Of a stretch of DNA of 64,000 nucleotides, positions 16,737 to 25,793 are shown piece by piece. The notes beneath the pieces are model-generated. The model saw only the letters and a program-made list of their open reading frames with translations, was not told where the DNA came from and ran no database searches. A program made the position numbers and the translations under genes. Within the stretch, counting starts at the first letter, position 1. The number at the start of each line of letters is the position of its first letter. The stretch spans positions 50,091 through 114,090 of the forward strand of contig DLMI01000088.1 in assembly GCA_002478145.1 (NCBI GenBank), written 5' to 3'. This DNA comes from Acidobacteria bacterium UBA7540 (GTDB taxonomy: Bacteria > Acidobacteriota > Terriglobia > UBA7540).

Positions 16737-18684
16737 CTGCTGTTTTCACCACCTGGAAAAAGTTCCGAAGCGCGGTGTAGTACTTTGTCTCCAATAGAAG
16801 CATATCCACGTTTAACATCCGCGCCAAGTGCAGCCTGCCTTTGTCGTTCTCCACTTTCAAAGTGTACTCGACAATGTGGGCAGGTTGGCTTTGCCCTGGT
16901 GGCAGGCTGGTCACTCGCCAGCCCGGCGGGATCTCGATGGTCACGTCATCTACTTTCTGCGACGGAAACTCAAAATAGATCGGATGCACGCGAGTGGCGT
17001 GATCGAACAAGTGCTTCTCAGATGCACCAAAGAGCCCGACCGGAACAAGCGCTCGGTGTCCCGCCCCCGACGCCCAGCCGGGAACTTTCAGGTTAAACTC
17101 CGCCACCAAGGCCGATGCGGAACCGGTCCACTCTGGTTTATTCACCAACTCGACCTCGCTGGCCGCCGGGATGAACTCCTTCACTTGGCCCTCGAGGAAT
17201 TGCTTTCGCTCCACTTCATCCACGTTTCGCTCGTCAACCCGGCGCCGCATGGCTTCCAGCCCGGTGAAGGTGACCCTCAGCTTTCCTTCCAGATCCCCTG
17301 TGTCTGACAGCTTCAAGCTCGCACTGCGCTCGATCCGTGACGCCGAACTCTCCGGAAGTGCTGTCGTGACCCAAGTTCCGCCGTCCTTATCCAACCGCAA
17401 CCCCTGGACACCCGTCTCCGCCCAGGGCAACAACCCGAACGGTGTGAATGCCGCTCCTGGATCGGAATAGACATCCTTGCCGTTGAGCTTGACCAGGACT
17501 ACATTGGCGTCCAACCTGCTGCGATCCAACCGCACGGGGCTGAAAAAGTAATTGCCGCGGTCCGAAGCCCATACGCCGTAGGCTTCGAATCCCGCAGCCC
17601 GGACAAGAGCGAGATAAAGCCAAGTAAGCTGAACACCACTACCATAGCCGGATTTCCACACATCTTCGACGCTGCCGGCACCCTTCTCTTTCTCGCGCTT
17701 CTCTTCCTGCTCCGTCTTCCGCACTTCGTAAGAAGTGTTGCGCATCTGCTGCACGCGTGCATAGATCTTTCGAAGCTTCACTTCCGGCGAGTCATTCGGC
17801 GCAACAATTTCCGCGACGGCCCGCTCCATGGCCTTGCGCTTCCCGACAAAGCTTTCCAATTGGCTGTTCAGCTTTTTCCCTGTCTGGATCCAGAACTTGT
17901 CTACTTCCATTACGGGGATCTCTTCGCTGTAGATAAAGTCCACGCGCGATTTCAGCTCGTTCTCCGGCGGCATAAAGTCTTCCGTCTGGAAGGCAGGAAT
18001 ATTGTTTGTCTCCAGCCGGACAATGTGGTCGGGTCCTGCTTTGGGCGCGGGTGTACCGGGTAGCAAGCCCTGCCAGGTCCAGCGGAGGTGAAACGGCGTA
18101 TGCATAGAGTCGCTTTGGTAAGGTTTCAGCGAAAACTTGGCGCTTTTTGTGAATAGCTCATGGCTAAGGATCCAGTGCGAATCAAATAGGTAATTCTCTC
18201 TTAAGTCCTCGGTGTAGTAGTACTCGATGATGCTTCCCACCTGAACGTCAGGGAGCGTGAAGGTTTTCGCCAGATACTTCCATCCCTTCGCCTTGACGAT
18301 GGTCTTTGTGAAAACCTTTCCGTCGAAATTGACGATCGTGCCGTCGGGCCTTATCGTCCGCGCCCTGATAGGTCCAGTGTTTCCACTTTCCTTGAAATAC
18401 GGGATCTCTACGTCGGCATATTTGCGTCCCTCTTCCGTCAGGATCTTGATCCGGAAGTAATTGTCTTCGTGGGGCATTCGAAAGTTGTCGTCCCGGTCCA
18501 CCTGGCGGAATAGTATGATCGCAGGCGCTCCTGGCGCCTGCGGCTCGCTCGTCATCTTCAGTTCTTCGGGCGAGATGGATTGGAATCCTACGCTGGCGCT
18601 AACCGTAACCGGGTGGTATGCAGCCACACCCAGAACAATCAACATTGCCAATGAAGAGATTGAAAACAGGCGATCAAGAGACAT
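16687..18684 (-). CDS. DUF3857 / transglutaminase-like protein with degenerate active site
   Basis: I place the start at ATG 18684, which gives a signal peptide (LFSISSLAMLIVLGVAAYHPVTVSA) and is preceded by GCGAGG; the frame runs 47 codons further upstream. The 665-residue protein has the DUF3857 domain (FRIKILTEEGRKYADVEIPY...IRPDGTIVNFDGKVFTKTIVKAKG) and a transglutaminase-like fold. In place of GDCKDKA it reads SGYGSGVQLTWLYLALVRAAG, and the FNHAI histidine region reads LDANVVLVK. The Cys and His are therefore absent; YSDPGAAFTPFG keeps the Asp. It is likely a non-catalytic paralogue acting with the next gene. Confidence 0.85.
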   Translation of the reverse strand: MSLDRLFSISSLAMLIVLGVAAYHPVTVSASVGFQSISPEELKMTSEPQAPGAPAIILFRQVDRDDNFRMPHEDNYFRIKILTEEGRKYADVEIPYFKESGNTGPIRARTIRPDGTIVNFDGKVFTKTIVKAKGWKYLAKTFTLPDVQVGSIIEYYYTEDLRENYLFDSHWILSHELFTKSAKFSLKPYQSDSMHTPFHLRWTWQGLLPGTPAPKAGPDHIVRLETNNIPAFQTEDFMPPENELKSRVDFIYSEEIPVMEVDKFWIQTGKKLNSQLESFVGKRKAMERAVAEIVAPNDSPEVKLRKIYARVQQMRNTSYEVRKTEQEEKREKEKGAGSVEDVWKSGYGSGVQLTWLYLALVRAAGFEAYGVWASDRGNYFFSPVRLDRSRLDANVVLVKLNGKDVYSDPGAAFTPFGLLPWAETGVQGLRLDKDGGTWVTTALPESSASRIERSASLKLSDTGDLEGKLRVTFTGLEAMRRRVDERNVDEVERKQFLEGQVKEFIPAASEVELVNKPEWTGSASALVAEFNLKVPGWASGAGHRALVPVGLFGASEKHLFDHATRVHPIYFEFPSQKVDDVTIEIPPGWRVTSLPPGQSQPAHIVEYTLKVENDKGRLHLARMLNVDMLLLETKYYTALRNFFQVVKTADEEQIVLQPGTATAGK

Positions 18685-19209
18685 GGCAGGCCTCGCTTGA
18701 TGAATTCCTGCGGAAGGCAAGGCCGCGGGCCTTCGGGGGAAGGGGCACGGCCCGCACGACAGACTACCCAAGGAAGCGGAACCGTATTTTGTTACTGACC
18801 GGTACCTCTCTTCCGTCCGTGACATTACAGGGAGGTGACCAAGTTGTCAAGAGACACTCGGTCGGACACAGGGTCGCGTCAAAGTCGCGGAAGAAGCGGC
18901 TCTGCCGCCTGCTGTGCGGAAAGCCTCTGGCTTTCCGGCGAAGACAGCCCCCTTCTTCCCCTCGGCTCGGCTGGAAGGCTAGCCTTCCAGCCGAGCCGAG
19001 GGGGTTAGTCAGGGCGGAAGCCCTCGGAAAGGCGAAGCCTTTCCGCAAAGCAGCCGGCAGACCCGCCTTGGGATGTTACCTTTCAAGGACTTTGACGCGA
19101 CGCTGGGTCGGACAATCCCTACCTCCGGGCAGTCGCAGCACGCCCGCTTGCGCTCCACTCGCACCCGATGGCGTGGAAGTTAGCCGGAGGAAAAAAGCGC
19201 AGCGGCTGG
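18685..19209. other. Intergenic region filled by nested palindromes
   Basis: No gene is supported here. From about 18900 to 19060 it holds a palindromic element. The outer arms are imperfect (TGCCGCCTGCTGTGCGGAAAG against CTTTCCGCAAAGCAGCCGGCA), and there is a long perfect palindrome at the centre. The remaining sequence shows no coding or promoter signal that I could recognise. Confidence 0.6.
18958..19003. repeat. Perfect 46-bp palindrome
   Basis: Each 23-base arm (18958-18980 and 18981-19003) is the exact reverse complement of the other with no loop. The centre is CTGGAAGGCTAGCCTTCCAG (18971-18990). Such a perfect unlooped palindrome is unstable in many hosts and suggests recent origin or maintenance. 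Confidence 0.9.
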
Positions 19210-19737
19210 CTAATGGGGAGCACTGGGCGGCGGCGATGGTTTCAAAGTGTAGTTCCAGGCTGAACCCCCAACCCCCGCTCCGATGTGAACGATGGAAACC
19301 CAGCGCTCCAGCTTGTGGTGACCGCTGCGGTGAAAGAGATAAGAGACTCCAATCGAGGCTGCCACGCCTGCCACCTCGATACCAGCAAAAAGCGGCTTGT
19401 TATCCACGATGTTGTTTGTGAGAAGCCATTCGTTAACTCCGCGGTCGCGAAAGTGCCGCGTTGATATGTAGTCGAGAGCACGCCCGGCTCCCACCCCCGC
19501 GAAAAGCAAGATGTTGTCCTTATCCCAGAATGGATGGCTTCCCTTCACTGCCTGGGAAGAAACAGACGACTGCTGGGTGCTCCTTCCAGGCTTGGCGGCT
19601 GCGGCATCCTCTTGGGCTTTCGCGGTGGAGGCCAGTAAGAAAACGCCGAGCAGTGCGGCAAGAATTATCCGTTGCGCGAATTGCCTCCAGGAATGTAGGG
19701 GAGAAACCATTTTCGGATTTTCCCTTTCCAGTCTCAT
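19210..19737 (-). CDS. Hypothetical protein with signal or membrane anchor
   Basis: The protein has about 175 residues if it starts at ATG 19737; another ATG at 19710 would remove nine residues, and a GTG at 19764 would add nine. The N-terminus is hydrophobic (RIILAALLGVFLLASTAKAQ), with a likely signal cleavage after AKA. Two more weakly hydrophobic stretches (ILLFAGVGAGRALDYIS; LFAGIEVAGVAASIGVSYLFH) could be membrane segments. I recognise no family. The gene lies between the DUF3857 pair and the TIM-barrel gene, all on the minus strand. Confidence 0.65.
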   Translation of the reverse strand: MRLERENPKMVSPLHSWRQFAQRIILAALLGVFLLASTAKAQEDAAAAKPGRSTQQSSVSSQAVKGSHPFWDKDNILLFAGVGAGRALDYISTRHFRDRGVNEWLLTNNIVDNKPLFAGIEVAGVAASIGVSYLFHRSGHHKLERWVSIVHIGAGVGGSAWNYTLKPSPPPSAPH

Positions 19738-19791
19738 TGTTCGTTCTCTGCGGCCGCCGTGCACTCCGTGGCAAAACTCTTCGTCGGATAC

Positions 19792-20730
19792 CTACAAATA
19801 CTTCAACAACTCATCCAGTGTCTTCTGCACACCTACGTAGGGGTCACCGGGCCCTTCATATTCAATCGAATATATCCCCTTGAACCCAGCCTCCTTGGAG
19901 ATCTCGATGCACTTGGGAAAGTCGAACTTGGTCTCGTTCCCGGCGGAGTCAAAATCCAACCCCTTGGCGTGGCAAACCACATGCGCGTAGGGAAAGAGGA
20001 GTGCTAGCCCTCTCTCGCGAGTGTCCTCGTCCGGAAAGTTGCCGAAATCGGGGAGCGCCCCCACCACTTCCGTGCCTGCCCGTTTGAAAAGTCTCACCAA
20101 CTCCTCCGGATGTTCCGAGCCCACACCGCCGTGGTTCTCAATAATCACATGCACGCCCTTGGGTCTGCCATAGGCGGCCAGGCGCTTGTAGGACTCGAGG
20201 GTCGGCGACAGGTCTTCCGGGTTTATCTTGCCGGGATCGCACCGAACGGACTTGGAGCCGACCGCAAGCGCGACATCGATCCATGTTTTTGCGCCATCCA
20301 CCGCGGCATCGCGCACTTCCTTGTCCGGATCGGAAAGTCCGCCGCCCGTCCATAGCTCTTTAATGTCGACCGGCATGTTCACGACGTGCGAGTAGGCTCT
20401 CACCAAGCGGCTCTTGAGTTCCTGGAGGTAAGCCTTTTCGGTGGAAGCGAAGTGGGGGGCGCAAAACTCCAGGTTGTGAACCTTGTAGCGGTCCGCAATC
20501 ATCTCCGGGAAGTCGAGCAAGGCAAGCATATTCCCCGCCAGGGCGAAATCCTTCTCGCGCGTGGCTTGAAAATAGTTATGCAGACTCCAGGTGGAAATGG
20601 AAACGCGATTCCGTTTGTCTGACCTGTCGACACTGGCAGGGTGGCGTTTCGTCTTTCCCCAGAGCTCGCTGCCCAGAGTCAACGCGCCGGCGCCTCCGGC
20701 AATACGGGTGAAAAAATCTCGACGAATCAT
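19792..20730 (-). CDS. Sugar phosphate isomerase/epimerase-like TIM-barrel protein with Tat-type signal
   Basis: The start is ATG 20730, with GAGGAGGAAG directly upstream. The 312-residue protein opens with MIRRDFFTRIAGGAGALTLG, a Tat-like twin-arginine signal, so it is probably exported folded. The rest fits the xylose-isomerase-like TIM barrel: VIIENHGGVGSEHPEELVRLF, GALPDFGNFPDED, VVCHAKGLDFDSAGNE and IYSIEYEGPGDPYVGVQKTL hold the usual Glu, Asp and His metal-ligand positions. The likely activity is isomerisation or epimerisation of a sugar or sugar derivative. galT lies just upstream on the same strand, which supports a sugar-related role. Confidence 0.85.
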   Translation of the reverse strand: MIRRDFFTRIAGGAGALTLGSELWGKTKRHPASVDRSDKRNRVSISTWSLHNYFQATREKDFALAGNMLALLDFPEMIADRYKVHNLEFCAPHFASTEKAYLQELKSRLVRAYSHVVNMPVDIKELWTGGGLSDPDKEVRDAAVDGAKTWIDVALAVGSKSVRCDPGKINPEDLSPTLESYKRLAAYGRPKGVHVIIENHGGVGSEHPEELVRLFKRAGTEVVGALPDFGNFPDEDTRERGLALLFPYAHVVCHAKGLDFDSAGNETKFDFPKCIEISKEAGFKGIYSIEYEGPGDPYVGVQKTLDELLKYL

Positions 20731-20890
20731 TCTTCCTCCTCTCGGCCCATCGAAGGATAGAGACCGATTATTGATACTTGCAAAAAATGCTGACAAGCAC
20801 TTAGCGTAGCGCCATGGGTCCCAGGGGCATCCTACAGTGCTGGCAAGACCCAGGGCCAGCAGCCGGGGCAGGTGGCCGCTACGCCAATTG

Positions 20891-21889
20891 TTACTCCACC
20901 TTAACGCCCCGCAAAAAGCTTGCGTTTTCCTCGGGCAAGGACGCATTGATGAACATCCCCGAGCCGAGTTCGAACCCGGCCATCTTGGTCAGCCGAGGGA
21001 TGATGCTCAGATACCAGTGGTGGTACTTTGCGCCGGTATATTCGTGAGGGGCGGTGCGAATGGTGTAATTGAAGTCGGGGTCTTCCAAGCCATAGTAGAG
21101 CTTAGCCAGGGTCACCCGCAGTGTGTGCGCTAGACCTGCCGCCTCCGCATCGTTGATTTCAGCGAAACATGCCATGTGCCTGCGCGGCATGATCAAGATC
21201 GAAAAGGGGGTGAGGGCTGCAAACTGCACGAATGAGACGAAGTGTTCGGTCTCCAGGATTACGCGGATTCCCTCTTTCAGTTCCTGCTCCAACACATGGC
21301 AGAAGAGGCATTCCCCAAACTCATCGAAGTGCTTGAGTGAATTAATGAGCCGGTCGCGAAGCTGCGCGGTGATGACCGGCGTGGCAATTATCTGGGAGTG
21401 GGGGTGCTCGAGGGAAGTTCCTGCCGCTTCTCCGTGGTTCTTGAACAGGGTTACCTGCCCGACGCGCGGGTCGGCCGATGCGAACAGGAAGCGGTTGAGG
21501 TAGGTTTGAATGATCGTCTCGACTTCGTGGTCCTTGAGAAGCGCCGTGGTCTTGCTATGGTCCGGCGTCTCGACGATCACCTCATGGATGCCCACGCCCG
21601 TGGCCGTCCGGCGAATACCGTGGACCGAGCGGTGCAGTTCGCCTTCGTAAGAAACTGCGGCAAACTTATTGGGCGCCACGCGCACTCGCCAACTGTCTGT
21701 GTCGGGGACCACATAAGTCTCGGGTGGTGTCATCTTCTCGTTCCCGGGGCAGAACGGGCATGTGTCAACGTATGAGAGAATTGCCTTCTTGTCTTCCCTT
21801 TTCTTTGCGAAGTCCTGGGGCCGCTTGGCGCGCTCCGTGGCGATGATGACCCATTCACGGGTGAGAACGTTATGGCGAAGTTCAGGCAT
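20891..21889 (-). CDS. galT: Galactose-1-phosphate uridylyltransferase
   Basis: The 332-residue enzyme transfers UMP between UDP-glucose and galactose-1-phosphate (Leloir pathway). It shows the catalytic His motif HPHSQ (in LEHPHSQIIATPV), the N-terminal CPFCPGNE zinc-type cysteines, and the C-terminal RTAPHEYTGAKYHHWYLSIIPRL typical of GalT. AGGAG stands 8 nt before ATG 21889. Length and motif order match bacterial GalT. No galK or galE is adjacent, so the rest of the pathway is elsewhere. A family member acting on another sugar phosphate cannot be excluded. Confidence 0.9.
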   Translation of the reverse strand: MPELRHNVLTREWVIIATERAKRPQDFAKKREDKKAILSYVDTCPFCPGNEKMTPPETYVVPDTDSWRVRVAPNKFAAVSYEGELHRSVHGIRRTATGVGIHEVIVETPDHSKTTALLKDHEVETIIQTYLNRFLFASADPRVGQVTLFKNHGEAAGTSLEHPHSQIIATPVITAQLRDRLINSLKHFDEFGECLFCHVLEQELKEGIRVILETEHFVSFVQFAALTPFSILIMPRRHMACFAEINDAEAAGLAHTLRVTLAKLYYGLEDPDFNYTIRTAPHEYTGAKYHHWYLSIIPRLTKMAGFELGSGMFINASLPEENASFLRGVKVE

Positions 21890-21920
21890 GGGATTCTCCT
21901 ATGGGAGAGACCAAACCAAC

Positions 21921-22149
21921 AGGGTGCTGAAAAAAGCCATTCGCGCGGGATCCTGAACGTTCATAGCCGAAAATGGCTCTCCGCGATGTCAGAACATCGG
22001 CGCAAGACACAAACCGCCGTCTTATTGAAAACACAGGAGTTCCGCTCCGATGTTCGGGAGAGGAGTCGCGAGCGACCTAAGATCAGTGACCCGCTGTGGC
22101 GGGACGGCTTCGCTCACAATGACATGCTAACACCCTTTTTCAGCGTCCT
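21921..22149. repeat. MITE-like element, family A relative (TIR AGGGTGCTGAAAAA)
   Basis: AGGGTGCTGAAAAA (21921-21934) and TTTTTCAGCGTCCT (22136-22149) are inverted repeats with two mismatches, the same termini as the 42511-42668 copy. The interior is different and longer, but ends CACAATGACATGC like other copies. It separates galT from the c-di-GMP gene. Confidence 0.75.
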
Positions 22150-22372
22150 GCAAAACTATTAGAGAGTACCGTGGAGAGCTCATCCCTGCACATCCGGGAT
22201 GGGGACAGCAGCAGTCGGCGCGACAGTTGTAGGCCCTTTGGGATTGGCATGGGCTTGACGGAACTTGGCAGTGTCAGCGGTGCTTATCCCTCCTTCAGCA
22301 CTTGGAAATGTTGGTACGGATATGATCCAAGCACAGGGGTTGGGGGGGCTTACAGAAGCCCTAATTATTTCA

Positions 22373-22400
22373 TTGACATCGCAGAGAGTTAGATTAGAAT
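22373..22400 (+). promoter_or_regulatory. Sigma-70-type promoter for the GGDEF/HD-GYP gene
   Basis: TTGACA (22373-22378), a 16-nt spacer and TAGAAT (22395-22400) form a near-consensus promoter about 165 bp before ATG 22564. The rest of the interval 22150-22563 holds no gene I can support. I searched it for a c-di-GMP riboswitch core and did not find one. Confidence 0.6.
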
Positions 22401-22563
22401 ATTCTTAGATTTCAAACGTGGGCCTGGTCGTTAGGTAGGGGCGACCGGTCACGGCGTTCATGGATTCCTCTGCGCCCATCGAGTTGGCGCCAGCCGTGGG
22501 TTTCTCTTAACGAACTCGCAGAGGGACTGGCGAAGAGAGCTGCGGTGTGCTCTCCATTGGAGA

Positions 22564-25434
22564 ATGGCTGCGATGGGTTCCCTTCCTTTCCACCTCTTCC
22601 AAGTCCCGGCGCTCCCGTGCCTGGCAATTATCCTCTTGCTCGTTTTGTTTCTGGAGCACCGTCGGCAGCGTGTTCAGCGCGAGAAGAACGCTGATTTGCA
22701 GTGGTTTTCGGAGCTCCATCTTTTCGGCAGAGCTCTGGCCGAAAGTCCTGATCCGAAGCAGATGGCCGACTTGACCATGAAGCGGACCACTGAAATGTTG
22801 GGGAGCGCGGACTCCTACATTTTAGTTCAAACCACCGGGTCGGACGCGATTAGCCATGTCTGCGCCCAAGGACTCAACGCGCGAACTGTCGAGCGGCTTT
22901 CCAGCGAGCCCTTGCGTACTTACCTGGCCTCGTGCGGAGAAAGGTGGGGGAATCTACTGGTTGTCCCCAACCTGTCTTTTCCTCCTCTGGAAGTTGCCTG
23001 GCAACGCGACGCGCTTTTCCAAGAACTTCGAGAGGTTTGCGCAGGGGAGGGGCTGCGGACTCTGCTGCTGGTTGGATTGCAGGTCCGCGATAGCTCATAT
23101 GGTGTGATGCTGATCGGAAGCCGCAAGCCGAGAATCTTCCGCCCGATCGAACTGCGCTTGCTCCTGGCTATTGGCAGCCAACTTGGCGTGGCAATGGAGA
23201 ATTGGTCGTTGCACAGGGCGGCAGAACGACACGACCAGGAACTCAGGATACTGCACCGTGTGAGTGATTTGTTGCGCGCCACCTTTGATCTCGAATCACA
23301 GGTGGAGATCCTCCGCGAGGAGCTGAAAGGGGTGCTCGGTACAACCAACTTTTCCCTGTCTTTGCAGGAGTCGCCGGAAGGGCCTCTCAAGACCGTCGTG
23401 CCCTTCGAAACCGCCGATGGCGAGGACACGCCTGGAGCAGCGGAGGTTGATGGACTGGCGGAGTTCGTCTGCCAGGGACGCAGCCCGCTGCTGCTGAACC
23501 AGGAGCTTCCGGCTGCCGCACGCCGCCTGGGGATCAAGCCTGTGGATGGCCGGCTGCGCACCTGGTGCGGAGTGCCCATTCATTTCTCGGACGGCGCTCT
23601 GGGTGTGCTGGCAGCCGGGGACTTCGAGCGCGAAAACACCATTAATCAGGAACAGTTTGAGCTGATACAGGTTCTTGCCGACGAGGCCGCGAGTGCGATC
23701 GAGAGCGCCCGGCTTTTCCAAAAGGAGCGACGGCGCTCAAGCCATTTGGCGCTCCTGAATGAATTGGCACAGAAAGCAGCTTCGGTCCTCAATCCGAATC
23801 AGCTTCTTGACAGTATTTGTGGGGACGTCCGGAGCGCCTTCGATCGCGACTTGGCGCGGATTGAAGTGGTGGACCTTCAAAATAACGAGCTCGTCGTGGA
23901 GGCTCAGGCGGGTTACGGTGCGGAACTTCTGGGCCGCCGAGCCCGATGCGGCGAAGGGCTTTCTGGCACGGCCGCCATGAGCCGTGAGCCCGCCCTGGCA
24001 AATTCAGTGCTGCGCGACCCTCGATACGTTGCGTTACACCCGGGCGTTCGGTCTGCCCTCAGCCTTCCCTTGTGGTATCGCGATGATCTGCTGGGTGTCT
24101 TGAGTTTGGAAAGCTTTCGGGAGAATAGCTTTTCTCAACAGGAAGTGCTGACCTTGCAGTCACTGGCGGACCAGCTTGCCATTGCCCTCCACAATGCTCG
24201 TGCCTACCAGTCGGCGCTGGACCAAGCCATCACCGACGGTCTGACAGGTCTCAAGACCCATCGCTACTTCATGGAGGCGCTGGACGGGGAATGGCGCCTG
24301 TCAACCCGCACCGGCCGGCCGTTCTCCGTGATCATGATGGACCTCGACGGCTTTAAGCGGGTCAATGACCACGGGGGCCACTTGGAAGGCGATAAAGTGC
24401 TGGCGGCTGTGGCCACCCTGCTCGATGCCCGATCAAGGCAATCCAATGTTGTGGCGAGGTATGGGGGGGATGAGTTCGCCTTACTCATGCCTGAGACAAA
24501 CACGGAACAAGCAGAAATTCTGGCCGAGAGGCTGCGTGCCGCCCTGGAAGCGGACCACTTCCTGCGCGCCCACGGGGTGACTGCCAGTTTTGGGATCGCC
24601 ACCTTCCCGGACCACGGCCCAACCCAAGGGGAGATTGTCAGCCTTGCAGATTCCGGAATGTATCTTGCCAAAAACTGTAACGGGAACTGCGTGAAGGTGG
24701 CATCGCTGAGCATCGCGGCAGGGAATGCAGAACGTGATCAGGAACTGCTGGAAGCGTATCTGGGAGTGGCAGTGAAACGGATGTTTTCCACGGGCAATGA
24801 GGCCTTCAGCCACTATCGGCACAAGTTCAAGCAGATGAAGCCGCTTCTTGACACGATCACGGCCCTCGCTTTCGCGGTTGAAGCTAAAGACCCCTTTACG
24901 CGGGGCCATTCTGAGGAGGTTTCCAGGTGGGCAGCCAAGATCGCCCTACAGGTGGGATTATCCGAGGCGGAAATCGAAGACATCAAGCTGGCGGGCATCA
25001 TTCACGATGTCGGTAAGATCCATGTGCCTGACCCCCTGCTCGTCAAGCCCACGCTCCTGACGGCGCAAGAGTACGAGATCGTGAAAAGCCATGCGGCCTG
25101 GGGCGCGAAGATAGTGGAACCTTTGAAAGTGACAGCCATCGAGCGCATCGTGCGCCACCACCATGAGGCCTTCGACGGGCAGGGTTATCCGGACAACCTA
25201 AAAGGGGACCAAATTCCTCTCGGCGCCCGCATTATGACAGTAGCCGATGCCTTCCAGGCCATGGTTTCCGCCCGTCCCTATAGGAAGGCCCGCCCCGTGG
25301 AAGAGGCCCTGGCTGAATTGCAGCGCTGCCGAGGCACGCAATTCGATCCCTTCGTGGTGGATGCTTTCCTCCGGTCAATCCAGTCCCTTGGTGGGCAGCA
25401 AAGGTCCGATTCCGTCGGGAGCTTGGCGATTTGA
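22564..25434 (+). CDS. Membrane-anchored GAF-GGDEF-HD-GYP cyclic-di-GMP signalling protein
   Basis: The 956-residue protein has one N-terminal membrane segment (CLAIILLLVLFLEHRR). About three GAF-like sensor domains follow (roughly residues 50-220, 230-390 and 400-545). The GGDEF domain contains an intact GGDEF at about residue 635 (VVARYGGDEFALLMP). The C-terminal HD-GYP domain has IIHDVGK (about 812) and HHHEAFDGQGYPDNLKGDQIPLGAR (about 870-890). The first domain makes c-di-GMP and the second degrades it, so the output depends on sensor state. The RxxD inhibitory site five residues before GGDEF reads RQSN, so product inhibition is probably lost. The start is assigned by the membrane segment. 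Confidence 0.93.
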   Translation: MAAMGSLPFHLFQVPALPCLAIILLLVLFLEHRRQRVQREKNADLQWFSELHLFGRALAESPDPKQMADLTMKRTTEMLGSADSYILVQTTGSDAISHVCAQGLNARTVERLSSEPLRTYLASCGERWGNLLVVPNLSFPPLEVAWQRDALFQELREVCAGEGLRTLLLVGLQVRDSSYGVMLIGSRKPRIFRPIELRLLLAIGSQLGVAMENWSLHRAAERHDQELRILHRVSDLLRATFDLESQVEILREELKGVLGTTNFSLSLQESPEGPLKTVVPFETADGEDTPGAAEVDGLAEFVCQGRSPLLLNQELPAAARRLGIKPVDGRLRTWCGVPIHFSDGALGVLAAGDFERENTINQEQFELIQVLADEAASAIESARLFQKERRRSSHLALLNELAQKAASVLNPNQLLDSICGDVRSAFDRDLARIEVVDLQNNELVVEAQAGYGAELLGRRARCGEGLSGTAAMSREPALANSVLRDPRYVALHPGVRSALSLPLWYRDDLLGVLSLESFRENSFSQQEVLTLQSLADQLAIALHNARAYQSALDQAITDGLTGLKTHRYFMEALDGEWRLSTRTGRPFSVIMMDLDGFKRVNDHGGHLEGDKVLAAVATLLDARSRQSNVVARYGGDEFALLMPETNTEQAEILAERLRAALEADHFLRAHGVTASFGIATFPDHGPTQGEIVSLADSGMYLAKNCNGNCVKVASLSIAAGNAERDQELLEAYLGVAVKRMFSTGNEAFSHYRHKFKQMKPLLDTITALAFAVEAKDPFTRGHSEEVSRWAAKIALQVGLSEAEIEDIKLAGIIHDVGKIHVPDPLLVKPTLLTAQEYEIVKSHAAWGAKIVEPLKVTAIERIVRHHHEAFDGQGYPDNLKGDQIPLGARIMTVADAFQAMVSARPYRKARPVEEALAELQRCRGTQFDPFVVDAFLRSIQSLGGQQRSDSVGSLAI

Positions 25435-25793
25435 AGCACGGCGTGCTCGGGGCCGGGAAACGGCCCTGCCCCGCCGGGACCACCTTGCTGAAAACATCGG
25501 GCGTGGGTAGTGCGCCAGTTGGGTCTTCCAGCCGCGCGGGGCCGAAACTCCCTCGACATCAACCTAGCCTACTACATGAGTGCCCCTTCCCTTGTCGCGT
25601 CGCGGGTTTCAGTATCAGCCTCAAAACTGTTCCGGTACACCAGGTCGAGGGTTCCATAATCACGGCAGGGTGTTGAGCTGGTGAGAATACCTCCGAGTAG
25701 CATGACGTTGCCTCCGGGGATGGGCCCTTCGTCAACGCTGGAAGAGAGACTGCGCCGGCTGCGAAAAGGTCAGCGTATTTGCCAAAGGAAATG
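25435..25793. other. Intergenic region between convergent genes
   Basis: The two flanking genes converge here. GGGGCCGGGAAACGGCCC (about 25449-25466) can form a strong hairpin, but no T-tract follows. I see no supported gene or other site in the rest. Confidence 0.4.

Noticed and set aside
22150..22563. c-di-GMP riboswitch upstream of the GGDEF/HD-GYP gene
   Set aside because: No GEMM-type core or paired tetraloop and receptor pattern could be found in the leader; only a promoter was clear.
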